From assembly GCA_030141605.1 (NCBI GenBank), contig JAQGDQ010000705.1, positions 1-45,647 on the forward strand: a DNA stretch of 45,647 nt, written 5' to 3'. Shown one piece after another: positions 11,214-21,600 of this stretch (the first letter of the stretch is position 1; every line of letters starts with the position of its first letter). Source of the DNA: Tubiluchus corallicola. Its lineage: Eukaryota > Priapulida > Priapulimorpha > Priapulimorphida > Tubiluchidae. The notes under the pieces are model-generated. The model was not told the origin of the DNA and searched no databases. It was given only the letters and a program-made list of their open reading frames with translations. A program made the position numbers and the translations under genes.

Positions 11214-13016
11214 AGAGCGTGGGCGCAGGCTAAGCTAGAAATTGAAACCTTCAGATCAGACAACAATCAAGGCCGTGGTTTCCCATATTGCAGGATGACG
11301 TGCGTGCGCAAATCATTTCGAAACGCCGCGAATTAAAAGCAAAAAAGTGTCGTATTTTAATTTTAAAGTTAACTGAAATCTATTTACGTTGACAAGCCAA
11401 GGATACTCATATTTCGTTTTTTCAAATGTGAACGCTAAGACCTTGCCAATGAAGGATCATAAATAATAAGGCCATGACTAGGGCCTAATTTTTTTTCCAA
11501 AAAGCGGTAGGAACTAAGTGAATTAACCTTAGTATTAAATTTACTTAGGCCTCTTCAAGTTTATGTTATTGTCCTATTCGGCATTGCATATATCATTTGC
11601 AAATAATGTAAACTCTGTCGTAGGCTGATAGTGATACTGTCTGAATGATTACATATAATTCAATTGTATAAATTATGAACAGCTTGGAAACCTGTCAAAA
11701 GAATGCTAGAGGACAGTGTTACTGTATTTTAATTGATCTGTTTTGAGCAGCTTTCAAAGTTTTTTTGCCTAGACGTGTAGTCATGAACTTACTACCTATG
11801 CAACAACTGTTGAGCTGTATGACCCGATTGCATTATAATTGATAATTAATATAACTCATATTTCATTCTGTTTTTTCGCACAAATTAACTTTAGGCCCTA
11901 AATGGCTATCTTCATTGTAGGTGCCGCTATATTTGGTATGCATACACACACAACTTTTGACGTGCAAGGGCACACTGCTTTAATGTAGGGTTTGACTTGC
12001 ATCCAATTTGTTTTACGGCAAATCCACTTTTCTAGAACCTATTAAGTGTACACCCGGCAGCATTAAAGAAGATGAAACCATCCAAACGTGATTGTCCTGC
12101 TAAGAACTCATCCATTTACTAACCAAACCGAACCTTGTTTAACTAAAGTCACTAAACAGGTATCGTAACCACTCGGCTATTAGAGCTTCATTTTGAGAAT
12201 GTTTCGCATGTTATAAGCCATGTAAAATTGTCTTGTAATAAAGTTCTTTCAAGTGAATTTAGAATTGTGGCATACTTACATATAACTTTAAATTGACACA
12301 AAATTAATGATTTACTTCAAATGCTTTAAAAAAATAAATAGTGGCTATGGCACATGTTCAACTGTAGGTGGCAAAATTATAACAGTGATTGTGAAATACT
12401 TCTTAAAGCAGTTACAGCTTGAATTACTTCACATTGATTTGCTGAACATCACAGAGTCAGATTATCACGATACGAGTGCACTTTGTGCTTACGTGTATTG
12501 TAATAAAAGATATAATGATACATCGATACATTAATGTATTGTTACAGGCCTACTAGCAGCTGTGTGAAATTGAGTGCCATAAAACTTGATGCTTTGATGA
12601 TTGAGAATGACTTTAATTACATACACAGTTTAAAATGTATAACCACATACTGCATAATCCAGATAAACTATTGAAAATTATAAGAAGTATCCAAAAATAA
12701 AGCATAGAATTATTGTATGTTTCATCACTAGACTGTAATACAGTATTTAACAGTTCTTTTTTGTTTTACTAAGCATTAGTATAGCAAACTCTAGTAATTG
12801 TTAAATGTTTTTGCTTAGGCTACAAAATATTAAAATTTTATGTTGCTGGCTCGCTGGCCTATGACTGTAGGATGGCCGCGCCACACTCCTATCTGGATAT
12901 CCTGAGGGTGTCAGGCCACCCTAAACATCTTTAACTAGGTCTGTAGTTTTGAAAAGAATTGCACTGTAATAGAGATGTGATGAAAACTCTTAAAAGGTAA
13001 AAAACTTTTGTTACAG
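11214..13016 (+). promoter_or_regulatory. Region upstream of BCS1, possible promoter and 5' leader intron
   Basis: No coding sequence is recognised. At 11294-11310 TGACGTGCGTGCGCA combines a CRE-like and an NRF1-like word, and CpGs are locally frequent to 11330; a second GC-rich patch lies at 12850-12930. A clear acceptor (TTTTGTTACAG, ending 13016) precedes the BCS1 start by 30 nt, so a non-coding first exon somewhere upstream is likely. Which patch is the promoter cannot be told from sequence. Confidence 0.35.
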
Positions 13017-13045
13017 CTTGGGAATTATGTAGTCTGCAGACAAAT

Positions 13046-14308
13046 ATGGGTCTAATGGACTTTGTTGACTCATTAAGAGACAATCCGTATTTTGGTGCTG
13101 GATTTGGTCTGGTCGGTATTGGCGCCCTCTTAGCAGCAGCTCGCAAAGGACAGCAGGTTGGCTTGATTCTCTTCCGACGGCATTTTATGATAACACTAGA
13201 AGTGCCAAGCAAGGATAAAAGTTATCAGTGGTTGTTGCAATGGATTGCTGCTAATGCCAAGAAGTCCCAACATTTAAGTGTTGAAACAACATTTAGTCAG
13301 AGAGAAAACGGTAGCATCAGTACACAGTTTGATTTTGTTCCCAGTCCCGGGGATCACTATTTCCGCTACGGTAATACCTGGATACGGGTGGAACGAACGC
13401 GCGAGAAGCAGATTGTGGACTTGCATAGTGGCGCGCCCTGGGAAACGGTGCAGCTTACATCAATCGGCCGAGATCGTAGATTGTATTTTCACATTTTAGA
13501 GGAAGCTAGAAAGATGGCTTTACAAAAAACTGAAGGTAAAACCATCATGTACAGTGCATACGGTTCGGAATGGCGGCAATTTGGCTTTCCTCGCAAGCGA
13601 CGACCGATAACATCTGTCGTCCTAGATGAAGGCATTGCGGAACGAATCCTTTATGACATCAAAGAGTTCATTGAAACTCCCCACTGGTACACGGAGCGCG
13701 GCATTCCTTACCGTCGAGGTTATTTACTATATGGCCCACCAGGTTGCGGTAAAAGCAGTTTTATAACCGCTCTAGCTGGTGAATTAGAATACAGTATATG
13801 TGTGCTAAATCTGAGTGAAAGAGGTTTATCAGATGATAGACTAAACCACCTGCTTAGTGTGGCTCCTCAACAAAGCATAATTTTGCTAGAAGATGTTGAT
13901 TCGGCATTTGTTAGCAGAGAGGAAAGTCCCAAGATGAAATCTGCCTATGAAGGATTGAGTCGGGTGACATTTAGTGGCTTGTTAAATTGTCTGGATGGTG
14001 TTGCATCGAGTGAGGCAAGAATATTGTTCATGACAACTAACTATATAGAAAGGTTAGATGCAGCTCTAATTCGACCAGGACGTGTCGACATTAAAGAGAA
14101 AATTGATTATGCTACTCATCATCAGCTTGTTCAGATGTTCTTACGATTTTATCCCAAGCAAAGCGCTGAAGAAGCGGAAAATTTCGCCAATCGTCTGGCT
14201 TCTTTTAACCGCCCTATCAGCATGGCGCAAGTACAAGGTTTATTCATGTGTCATAAAAATGATCCGGCGGAAGTTTTGAAGAATTCTGAGAAGTTGTGGG
14301 ATTTATAA
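13046..14308 (+). CDS. BCS1L: Mitochondrial chaperone BCS1 (complete, single coding exon)
   Basis: The frame encodes 420 residues, the usual length for animal BCS1 (about 419). BCS1 is an AAA ATPase of the inner mitochondrial membrane that translocates the folded Rieske iron-sulphur protein into complex III. A single membrane segment lies at about residues 16-32, followed by a basic RRH stretch that acts in import; the BCS1-specific domain covers about 33-190. The AAA module carries Walker A GPPGCGKS at 230-237, Walker B IILLEDVD at 278-285, sensor-1 TTN at 330-332 and the arginine motif RPGR at 343-346. The coding region has no introns, unlike its neighbours; the acceptor at 13015-13016 shows the leader is probably spliced, so it need not be a retrocopy. 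An AATAAA at 14307-14312 overlaps the stop codon; later ones at 15329 and 15537 are also possible. Confidence 0.97.
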   Translation: MGLMDFVDSLRDNPYFGAGFGLVGIGALLAAARKGQQVGLILFRRHFMITLEVPSKDKSYQWLLQWIAANAKKSQHLSVETTFSQRENGSISTQFDFVPSPGDHYFRYGNTWIRVERTREKQIVDLHSGAPWETVQLTSIGRDRRLYFHILEEARKMALQKTEGKTIMYSAYGSEWRQFGFPRKRRPITSVVLDEGIAERILYDIKEFIETPHWYTERGIPYRRGYLLYGPPGCGKSSFITALAGELEYSICVLNLSERGLSDDRLNHLLSVAPQQSIILLEDVDSAFVSREESPKMKSAYEGLSRVTFSGLLNCLDGVASSEARILFMTTNYIERLDAALIRPGRVDIKEKIDYATHHQLVQMFLRFYPKQSAEEAENFANRLASFNRPISMAQVQGLFMCHKNDPAEVLKNSEKLWDL

Positions 14309-16583
14309 TAAATGTAGTGATAAATGGTAGCAGTTTTGTTTTACTCTTTTGTGCTAGATCAAAGCTTTAGAGCTCCCACCAGTGTTCGATGCAACCGTTG
14401 TTGCCTGTATCGCACAGAAAAACCTGTAAGGTGCAATCCATGAGATGTCTTTCATAAGTCGCATGTGGTAATCCGCGGTATGCGCCTTGCTCTGTGTAAC
14501 TAGCAAGACGTTTTGCCTTATTGCGCTGTTTGGCGGGAGGCACGAAACTACCATGTTTTAGTACAATAGATACTATAGCTTAATACTTAATATAATTTTA
14601 CTCATTACAGAATAACAGACTGTATTCACACACGTATTGTATAATATGATTGACTGGTATGCTGCCTCCTGCATGCAATATACATTTCTTATTTGTATTG
14701 TAGTAATACGGCAGTTTTAAATGAGCGTTGTAGATTAAAAATGTTTTTTAATGTTTATAATGTATCGCTATTATCAATTCTTATGATATAAATGAATTTT
14801 GCATAGAAGAAAGTTAAATTACACTAATTTTCACATTAGTAATGACCAAAAATGCCGTATGGCAAATGAAATTCATTTTGCAATATGGCGCCTTATTAAC
14901 CGCTCAACAGGGACCATTGGTTAGCATAACATTCATTTTTGATGAGGCAGCCTTTTCTCCTTGCAGATTACGTCCAGTCCTGTCTAACATGGGCCTTAAT
15001 TTACCCTTTACGTGCTTCATGGAGCACTCTCTGTTTAACCATACTTACCTAACCTGGATTTTTTTCATTTATAACATTTAACTGGCCGCATTCTGCTGTT
15101 ATTGCACAAATGTATAACTAGTATGTAACTATATGGAAAATGTCTTAGCAGTCGGATGAACTATGTTATAGTAGCAACTTGTTTTGTTATGAAATTATGG
15201 TAGTAGAACATTACTACGTTTTCTCGCCGTGCGTTTTTGTCATTTTGTTCAACTAAGAGTCAACAAGTTTTTATGATTTTCAAATAGTTAGTTGTAGACT
15301 GCACTGTACCACATGATGTTCTTTTACAATAAATGTACAGCGTCAACTTAGTTGGTACTTTTTTAATGTGAATGTTATTCAAACGTATCCAAAAATGTGC
15401 TCGTACGATATTTGTGAAATTGTAATATGAATTTAATGTTTGTATGATAAAGTCGTATCTTAATGTTGTGTAGGTTTTAAATTTATAATTACATCGAAAT
15501 TAAATTTGTAATTTAGAGCAGACTTAGTTATAACGTAATAAAATTATGGAGGCATCTGCAGTATTAATTACTTTTTAACAGTTTTGTAATTTTCAGCTAT
15601 AAGTAAGTAAATATGGAAGAAAGTTCTAGTTTTTGATTCTGAGTAAACCTGTGAAGGCTCGCAGTTAAAATTAATGGAGGTTTTGCTTCACTAAATTTTT
15701 AGCCATTCTTTTAATAGTGTGTAAAATGAAACAAACAGTTGTAGTTTGATATTGTAATTTTAAACAAACAGTCGTACGAATGTTTATACATAAACTTGAT
15801 CAAATCTTTGAAAAAATATTTTTTGTTTACTAATAGCGTAAATTGTCGCAGTTCAAGCTTGATCCATTCATTGTAAGCATGGCACAACTGACAACAAACT
15901 GTGTGAGTGACAGTACTTTCTCTACCTGGGCTCAGACATGTGCACATGGCCGCATGCGCAAAACACCGCATTGCTTGAACTGTGAGCGCACTGTGCTGGG
16001 CTGCAAAACAAACAATACTGCTCTCATGTGCTTTGATTCCGTACAAGTATACAGAAAGAACTAAGAAAAGAGACTTATTATATTGTATGTTATCGATAAT
16101 ATTGAGTGAAAATAGGTGGTGCTGCTGTTCCACAGTACCGGTACGTGAGCCGCCACTGCTGTAAATGTAAGGTAGTGCCAGCGCCACCTACAGGTGCTTT
16201 TGTAGATTGGGTCTACATGTTTCTACTAGTTCTACAGAGTAAATTTAAAAAAGCTTCTACGGTGAATGTACTTACAACTGTTTTTTCCATTTCATAGCTT
16301 TGTAGACTTTTGCATGTGTAATTAAGGTTGTTTGGTATTAATTTGTTTAATCTTCATTTTACAATATTGTTGACGTAAAAGTTCGTAAAGTAATTAAAGT
16401 AATTAATTAAAATTTCTTTGTACCAACTGGAGTAAATACCAGTGGCTACTGAAAAGTCGCAGGGAAGATCTAGTGCATCTTTCACAGTTACTGAAACTTA
16501 TGTTCAGTAGTTTGTAATAAACATCTTTCACAGTTACTGAAACTCATATTCAGTAGTTTGTAAGAAACTGTTTATCATTGCAG
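14309..16583. other. BCS1 3' region and SMARCAL1 upstream region, no gene recognised
   Basis: The stretch holds probable BCS1 3' UTR, then AT-rich intergenic sequence. Poly(A)-type AATAAA words occur near 15329 and 15537. The 15840-16210 part is richer in G and C and could include the SMARCAL1 promoter. A tandem duplication of about 46 bp (CATCTTTCACAGTTACTGAA twice) lies at 16478-16568. The open frames here, including 158 codons on the minus strand at 15711-16187, show no recognisable protein. Confidence 0.5.
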
Positions 16584-16613
16584 GCAGATTTCGTGACTTT
16601 GTAAATAAGCAGC

Positions 16614-18627
16614 ATGTTGCACTTGACAGATGCGCAGAAGCAGCGCATGGAAAAAAACAGGCAGAAAGCCTTGCAGATGAGAGCTGTAAGACGAGGTACG
16701 TTGTCACGTTTAATATAAACAGTTTGTTGTGTAATGTGTTGGACTATCAAACTTCCACTGTGTTGAGTATAAACAGTAAACAGGCAAGCCATACTAAAGT
16801 CCAATAGTTACGTTAAAGACATGCAGTCTCTTACTTGTACAAGAAACACGGGAAATTTTTTCAGAAATTTATCATTTACTTAGTCATGAAGCCAGGTTTC
16901 ATGCTGTAATTAGTCTTTTGTACGGTTTCTCATTCTTCATGAAGCCAGGTTTCATGCTGTAATTAGTCTTTTGTACGGTTTCTCATTCTGCAAGTTGTGA
17001 TCCTAATGGATCCAACACATTTCAAATGATCAGAACTTATCAATGTTGTTATCAAAGATAATGTCTAACAAGAAGAGAAGACCAACCGAAATGATGCAGA
17101 CTCAGACATTTTCGCTGTTTCATGTGCGTACACATCTTCCCTGAATGAAGTTGACACACAACATCATCATCATCATACGCCCGTCATGTCTACTGTAGAC
17201 ATTGGGCAGACAGAATTCTAAAATAAAAGAAATCTGCCTTCAGACGGGTAAACGCAGCAGTAATCCAGCAAAAAAACGTGGACACTGCTACGCCAGTGGC
17301 TTGTCAGCACCACTTCCGTTGACACACAACGGACAGATTGAACCTTCAACCTGGCTGTCACCGATCCAGTTATTAGTCAGGTTTAGCATTTCATTAAAAC
17401 GTTTAAAATTCCTTTTTTTTTCAATTATCTGCTTTTAATTCCACTCAGCACTTACTCAGTATTTTAAACAGTGGCATGTAATTATTCTGCTAAAACAGTT
17501 AAATAATAAGTTGCAGTTTATAAGAGAGAGTGCAGGCGTTATGATTTACAGTAAATGTTTTTTTTAAAAAAGTGTATCGTTGAGTCTCACAAATTTTCAT
17601 ATTTTCAGCAGCAAAAGAGTCCTCCAAGACTATAACTTCTGCACCATCCATTGCCACAGGGGCACCTAATGGTACTCAACCAAAGTTTTCCAATACAAAT
17701 GTGCCTAAGGTACCAGCAGGTACAGCACAGAGTTCACTCGCTTCATCAAAGACCCTCTATGGTGAATGTGTTGCCATATCTAAAGACAGGTTTGAAGTGC
17801 AAATGGGCTATAGTGCAAATGCAATAGAAATATTTAAACAAATTAGCAGCAAGAGGTATGATCCGCAGACAAAAAACTGGAGCTTTGACATAGCTGAACA
17901 TAAAGAGTTAAAGAGCAAGATGGATGCACTTGAGTCGAATGTGTGCCTGAAAGCATTGCCACAGTTTGTAGTGAGTGCTGTGCAAGGACAGAGTAGTAAC
18001 AGCATTCAGACTGCTGTTGATCTTACTAAGATTGATAAAACGTTACTAGAGTCATTAATGCCATTCCAAAGAGAGGGCGTGCAACTTGGAATAGAAAGAG
18101 GTGGTAGACTATTGCTGGCTGATGATATGGGCTTAGGAAAAACCATACAGGCTTTAGGTATCATGAGTTATTATTCCAGTGACTGGCCGCTGCTTATTGT
18201 GTGTCCATCTAGTGTCAAGTATGGCTGGGTAACTGCAATAGACCGATGGCTACCGTCTGTCGGAATCGACAAAGTGAACGTTGTTGAAACTTCCAAAGAA
18301 CCTGTTTCCGGTCACGTCGTGATCCTCAGCTATGACATGATGCACAGACGAGGAAAAGACTTGGAACTGAGGAGATTCAAAGCTGTGATATTCGATGAGT
18401 CGCACTTCATAAAAAATTATAAAGCCGCCCGAACGCGGACTGCGCAGAAACTTCTCAAGCGAGCATCTAGGGTTCTCATGCTCAGCGGAACGCCAGCTCT
18501 TTCACGACCGGTTGAACTGTACACTCAGATAACTGGCGTAGATCATAAAGTTTTTACCAACTTTCACGAATTTGGTGTGAGGTACTGCCAGGCTAATCAA
18601 ACATTGTGGGGTTGGGATTACTCCGGC
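16614..18627 (+). CDS. SMARCAL1: SMARCAL1 annealing helicase, N-terminal half only
   Basis: Exons 16614-16695 and 17609-18627 join in phase 1 and encode 367 recognisable residues. The start has an in-frame TAA 12 nt upstream and follows an acceptor at 16582-16583. Residues 4-25 (LTDAQKQRMEKNRQKALQMR) match the RPA32-binding motif of SMARCAL1. One HARP domain lies at about 73-136 (vertebrates have two). The SNF2 ATPase begins with Walker A DDMGLGKT at 199-206, followed by DESH at 290-293 and LSGTPALSRP at 319-328. SMARCAL1 re-anneals RPA-coated DNA and remodels stalled replication forks. Similarity stops at WGWDYSG; the frame then runs 44 more unrelated codons to a TAA at 18760-18762. The only GT at that point (GTCTAC at 18628) is a poor donor. 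No helicase-C lobe is seen downstream. Confidence 0.9.
16884..16989. repeat. Exact 53-bp tandem duplication in SMARCAL1 intron 1
   Basis: Two copies begin at 16884 and 16937 with TCATGAAGCCAGGTTTCATG and read identically over 53 bp, so the duplication is recent or the region is prone to slippage. Confidence 0.97.
17040..17400 (+). other. Exon-like but frame-disrupted stretch in SMARCAL1 intron 1
   Basis: Inside the intron, one frame is open from about 17072 to 17220 (it includes a run of five His codons near 17165) and another from about 17202 to 17438. Base composition is closer to coding than the flanks. The two would need a frame change to join and neither has clear splice sites. It may be a decayed or alternative SMARCAL1 exon or a repeat fragment; I do not recognise the protein. 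Confidence 0.2.
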
Positions 18628-18814
18628 GTCTACAAAAGAACTGAGTTTGTGTTCATTTACACACAAAAGCTAGGAAAAAAATACCTTTATCCAAACATGC
18701 TTCAAACAGGGTTAAAACTTATTTGCTTTATTTGCTTCTGGTCACTTTACAACGTTCTCTAAACCAAAACATTTTCTCAGTCTTAAACACTGGAAATAGA
18801 AAAAAAGATCTGAC
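18628..18814. other. Junction where two convergent genes both break off
   Basis: This 187-bp stretch separates the last recognisable SMARCAL1 codon (+) from the last ARHGAP19 splice donor (-). Read-through frames from both genes cross it and overlap each other by about 20 bp (stops at 18760-18762 on + and 18744-18742 on -). It encodes nothing recognisable from the missing half of either gene. Confidence 0.75.
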
Positions 18815-20828
18815 CTGTAGTTCTCTTGTGGCAGTAAAAGTAGTAAAAGCTGTACGGCTCTAATTTGCTGTTGAAAGGCTTTTTTCTTTGCGTCTCCCAT
18901 TGACCCTTCATGACAGATTCCTTTAAAAGTTAAAATTAGAAAAGTTAGACAGCCAGATAATTTTGAGATTTTTAATGATCCAGAATTTCTCCTACAAGCA
19001 TAAGACAAATAAGTATACGAAATTCAAATGGTAAATTACTGGCAATATTTTAATTTTTGCTCTGGGTCAGGATTGAGATCAGGTTGTTTTGAAAATGGTT
19101 AGATTTAAAATGAGATCCTGATATCACTTTTACACAGTATGATGATAGTAATGATAATAATTTTTAGAATAAGATATCTGATAACCTTTAGTGTTCTTCA
19201 CACATATCTACGACCTCGATACCACCATACTGTACCTGCATTGCGTAATCTTACAAAGAGTAAATAGCGATATAAGAATGAAAAATAGATGCAAGTACTG
19301 GTACCTGAACAGTTTACATTACCAAAATGGAACATTATTATGTTAGTTTAGATGCCACATAATTCTCGGAAAAGTTTGTAAATATGAGATTTAAAACTGA
19401 CTTCCCTATCCTATACTTTACATTAAGTAGTTCTATCTTATAATACTTTACTGTGTGCATAAAAAATGTAAAATAATGAATTTTCATTGTTAATTAAAAA
19501 CAGGAAATAGCATAAAAAACAAGACAGCAGGAACATTGCTTTATAAAGTTCACATTCCATGGAAAATTACCTGGCACCAAACAGTGTGCAAGATAGTGGC
19601 TGTCGATTAGTAACGGCTCAGGCAACTCCCCCAAAAATGTCTTCAAGACACAAGCGCAATCGTGTGCACTGAAATAACCACAGTCCAAATCGAATGTAAT
19701 TCCATTGTCCAGCAGAGACTTCAGTTCCTTTTGTCGAGTGGCTTGCCCACTTTTTCTGAATAGTCCCACTTGTTTAATATCTGGAAGGTAAGACTAAGAT
19801 GTATTATGGACAAGAAATGTTTGTGGTAGCATAAAAGCAATGGTAAACGATTCTTTGGTAATACGATAGACATAAGAAAATTACATAAATAAAAAATCAG
19901 TTTATACAAGACCTGATAAATGCGATCATTTTTACACAACAACTTAGAATATAAATGAATATTTTTACTTATATTTTCTATTTTCAGTAAAAATTCTAGA
20001 AATTTACTGGTCCAGTTTGTACAAGATTAAAGTATGATAAAGATTCATACCACATGCGTGATATTGTATTGAATTTTACAGATCATTATTGATTATAGTA
20101 GCTCATATTGATGGCAGTAAAACTTACTGTCATCTCTTTCTAAAAACTGTATCAGCTGAAAGACTTGGGAAATGCCTTCCTGTGTCAAAGGTGCACCAAA
20201 TATACCTCGCTTTCCTGGAAAAAAAGCAAAAACTTTCAAGATAAACAAATAAAAAAGTACTACAAGAACTCAATGTATCAGTTGATTAAAAAATAAAAAC
20301 ACACATTTTTTGCGATTACAGATTTGGTTATTAGCATCCTTTAGTAAGTTCAGTATATTTTTTAAATTTCTGAATAGTAAAGGAATTTCAAAAACATTTT
20401 TTTTACTTTAAAATTTTTATGACAATAATACTAATGGAAGCATGACACAAAGTTGAGCTACAGCACATATTTGTTAGAAGTTACAATGCCATTCAAAATT
20501 AACAACAATAAATAAATAAGAAAAATAAGAAAACACGTGGGTAAATCAAGAAGATTCTGTTGCAACCAGAATCTTAATTATTACTTTTCATACCAGCATC
20601 AGAATTCTTTCTTTTGGAGAATGGCGTCTGGGGTCTTGGCTTTTTAGGATGAGAATTTCTGTTAGTTAGTAGTGCATTTAGCTCATGTGTCCCTAGCTCT
20701 AGGGCAAATGTAAGATGCATGAGACACAACTCTGTAAACTTCTCCGGGTACAAACTGCGCAGGCGTTCAATTTCCTCATCCACAGATAACGATGATGTAG
20801 ATGAAGTGTGTTGCATATGATCCGCCAT
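18815..20828 (-). CDS. ARHGAP19: ARHGAP19-like Rho GTPase-activating protein, N-terminal half only
   Basis: Minus-strand exons are 20828-20594, 20214-20128, 19780-19571 and 18920-18815, all joining in phase and giving 212 residues. Residues 20-50 (RLRSLYPEKFTELCLMHLTF region) match the ARHGAP19 N-terminus. The RhoGAP domain starts at about residue 83 (IFGAPLTQEGISQVFQLI) and includes VGLFRKSG with the catalytic arginine finger at Arg116 and KTFLGELPEPLL. ARHGAP19 is a RhoA GAP that acts in cytokinesis. Exon 4 ends at a good donor (CTACAG then GTCAGA) in the middle of the domain. No later exon is found: the only sequence left before SMARCAL1 is about 190 bp, and the reading frame through the donor ends at 18744-18742, with AATAAA on the minus strand 10 nt further on. 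Confidence 0.9.
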
Positions 20829-21084
20829 TTTTTCACATCAACCTAAAATCCAAGCGACTATTATTAGTTTTTTCCCAAACACTTTAATTTGCATTTCGGC
20901 AAACAAGAAACTATCACTATATGCAAACACAGTGACTATTTATAGAGTAGTGCAAAAGGTTTGTTTGAGCATGGAAAATCTTTGTTTGATATAGAAAATA
21001 CACATTCATTCACACATCTCATGATAAATTAAAAATGCCAGTATTCACAGCAAGCATATTTGATTGGTTCAGAACAAATATTTT
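20829..21084 (-). promoter_or_regulatory. ARHGAP19 upstream region
   Basis: Sequence directly upstream of the ARHGAP19 start on the minus strand. No firm promoter motif is visible; the assignment is by position. A dispersed repeat begins at about 21085. Confidence 0.3.
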
Positions 21085-21600
21085 TCAGAGTGAACAAAAA
21101 AATTTGCTTAAAGCACAAGAAACCCTTCATAAACATAAAGCTTAAAAAATTCGTTTTGAAATTTTATATCACTTACATACTGCCTTTTTGCGTGCAGGAC
21201 TTCAATCGGCAGTCACGCTGTATAAAACATGTAAATTTAAACTCCCGCGATGACCGTTAGACTCAGCCATTTTCACGACAGGTCATTTGAAACAAGATTA
21301 GATAACATATGAAAAAATAATCACAGCATTCATAGCGCACAAGTCACTAACCAAATAAAATTAAAAATTAATGTATCTTGTCAATAAGATTAAAAATACG
21401 TTTTTTGGTTAGTGAGTGGTGCACTCTGGAGGGTGAGTCAGCAACATTTCACCAATTGGTGAAAACATTTTAAATAATTAATAATTTTGTTTTCTAGTTA
21501 CATAAGTCTTTCCAGCAGGATAAGTAACATAGATTTGCACGGTAAGTCTTTTGAATCATAATTTAACATTGCCTTTTCTTCCCTTGATTTACATTTGGTA
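21085..21600 (+). repeat. Dispersed repeat, copy A (about 0.5 kb)
   Basis: Matches 24690-25190 in the same orientation over about 0.5 kb with many small indels. Shared anchors in order are CCCTTCATAAA, ATAAAGCTTAAAAAAT, GCTGTATAAAAC, TGTAAATTTAAACTCCC, GTGGTGCAC, AGTCTTTCCA and CCTTTTCTTCCC. No terminal repeats or coding capacity are clear. It lies just upstream of ARHGAP19. Confidence 0.85.

Noticed and set aside
10858-11266. Open frames of 78-116 codons on both strands
   Set aside because: They lie in the SINE body, recur at 32659-32973 with different frame changes, and have no known domain.
13046-14308. BCS1 as a retrocopy because its coding region has no introns
   Set aside because: It is intact at full length with all AAA motifs, has a spliced-leader-type acceptor just upstream, and shows no poly(A) tract or target duplication.
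15711-16187. 158-codon frame on the minus strand
   Set aside because: No recognisable domain and no splice context; composition looks like non-coding sequence upstream of SMARCAL1.
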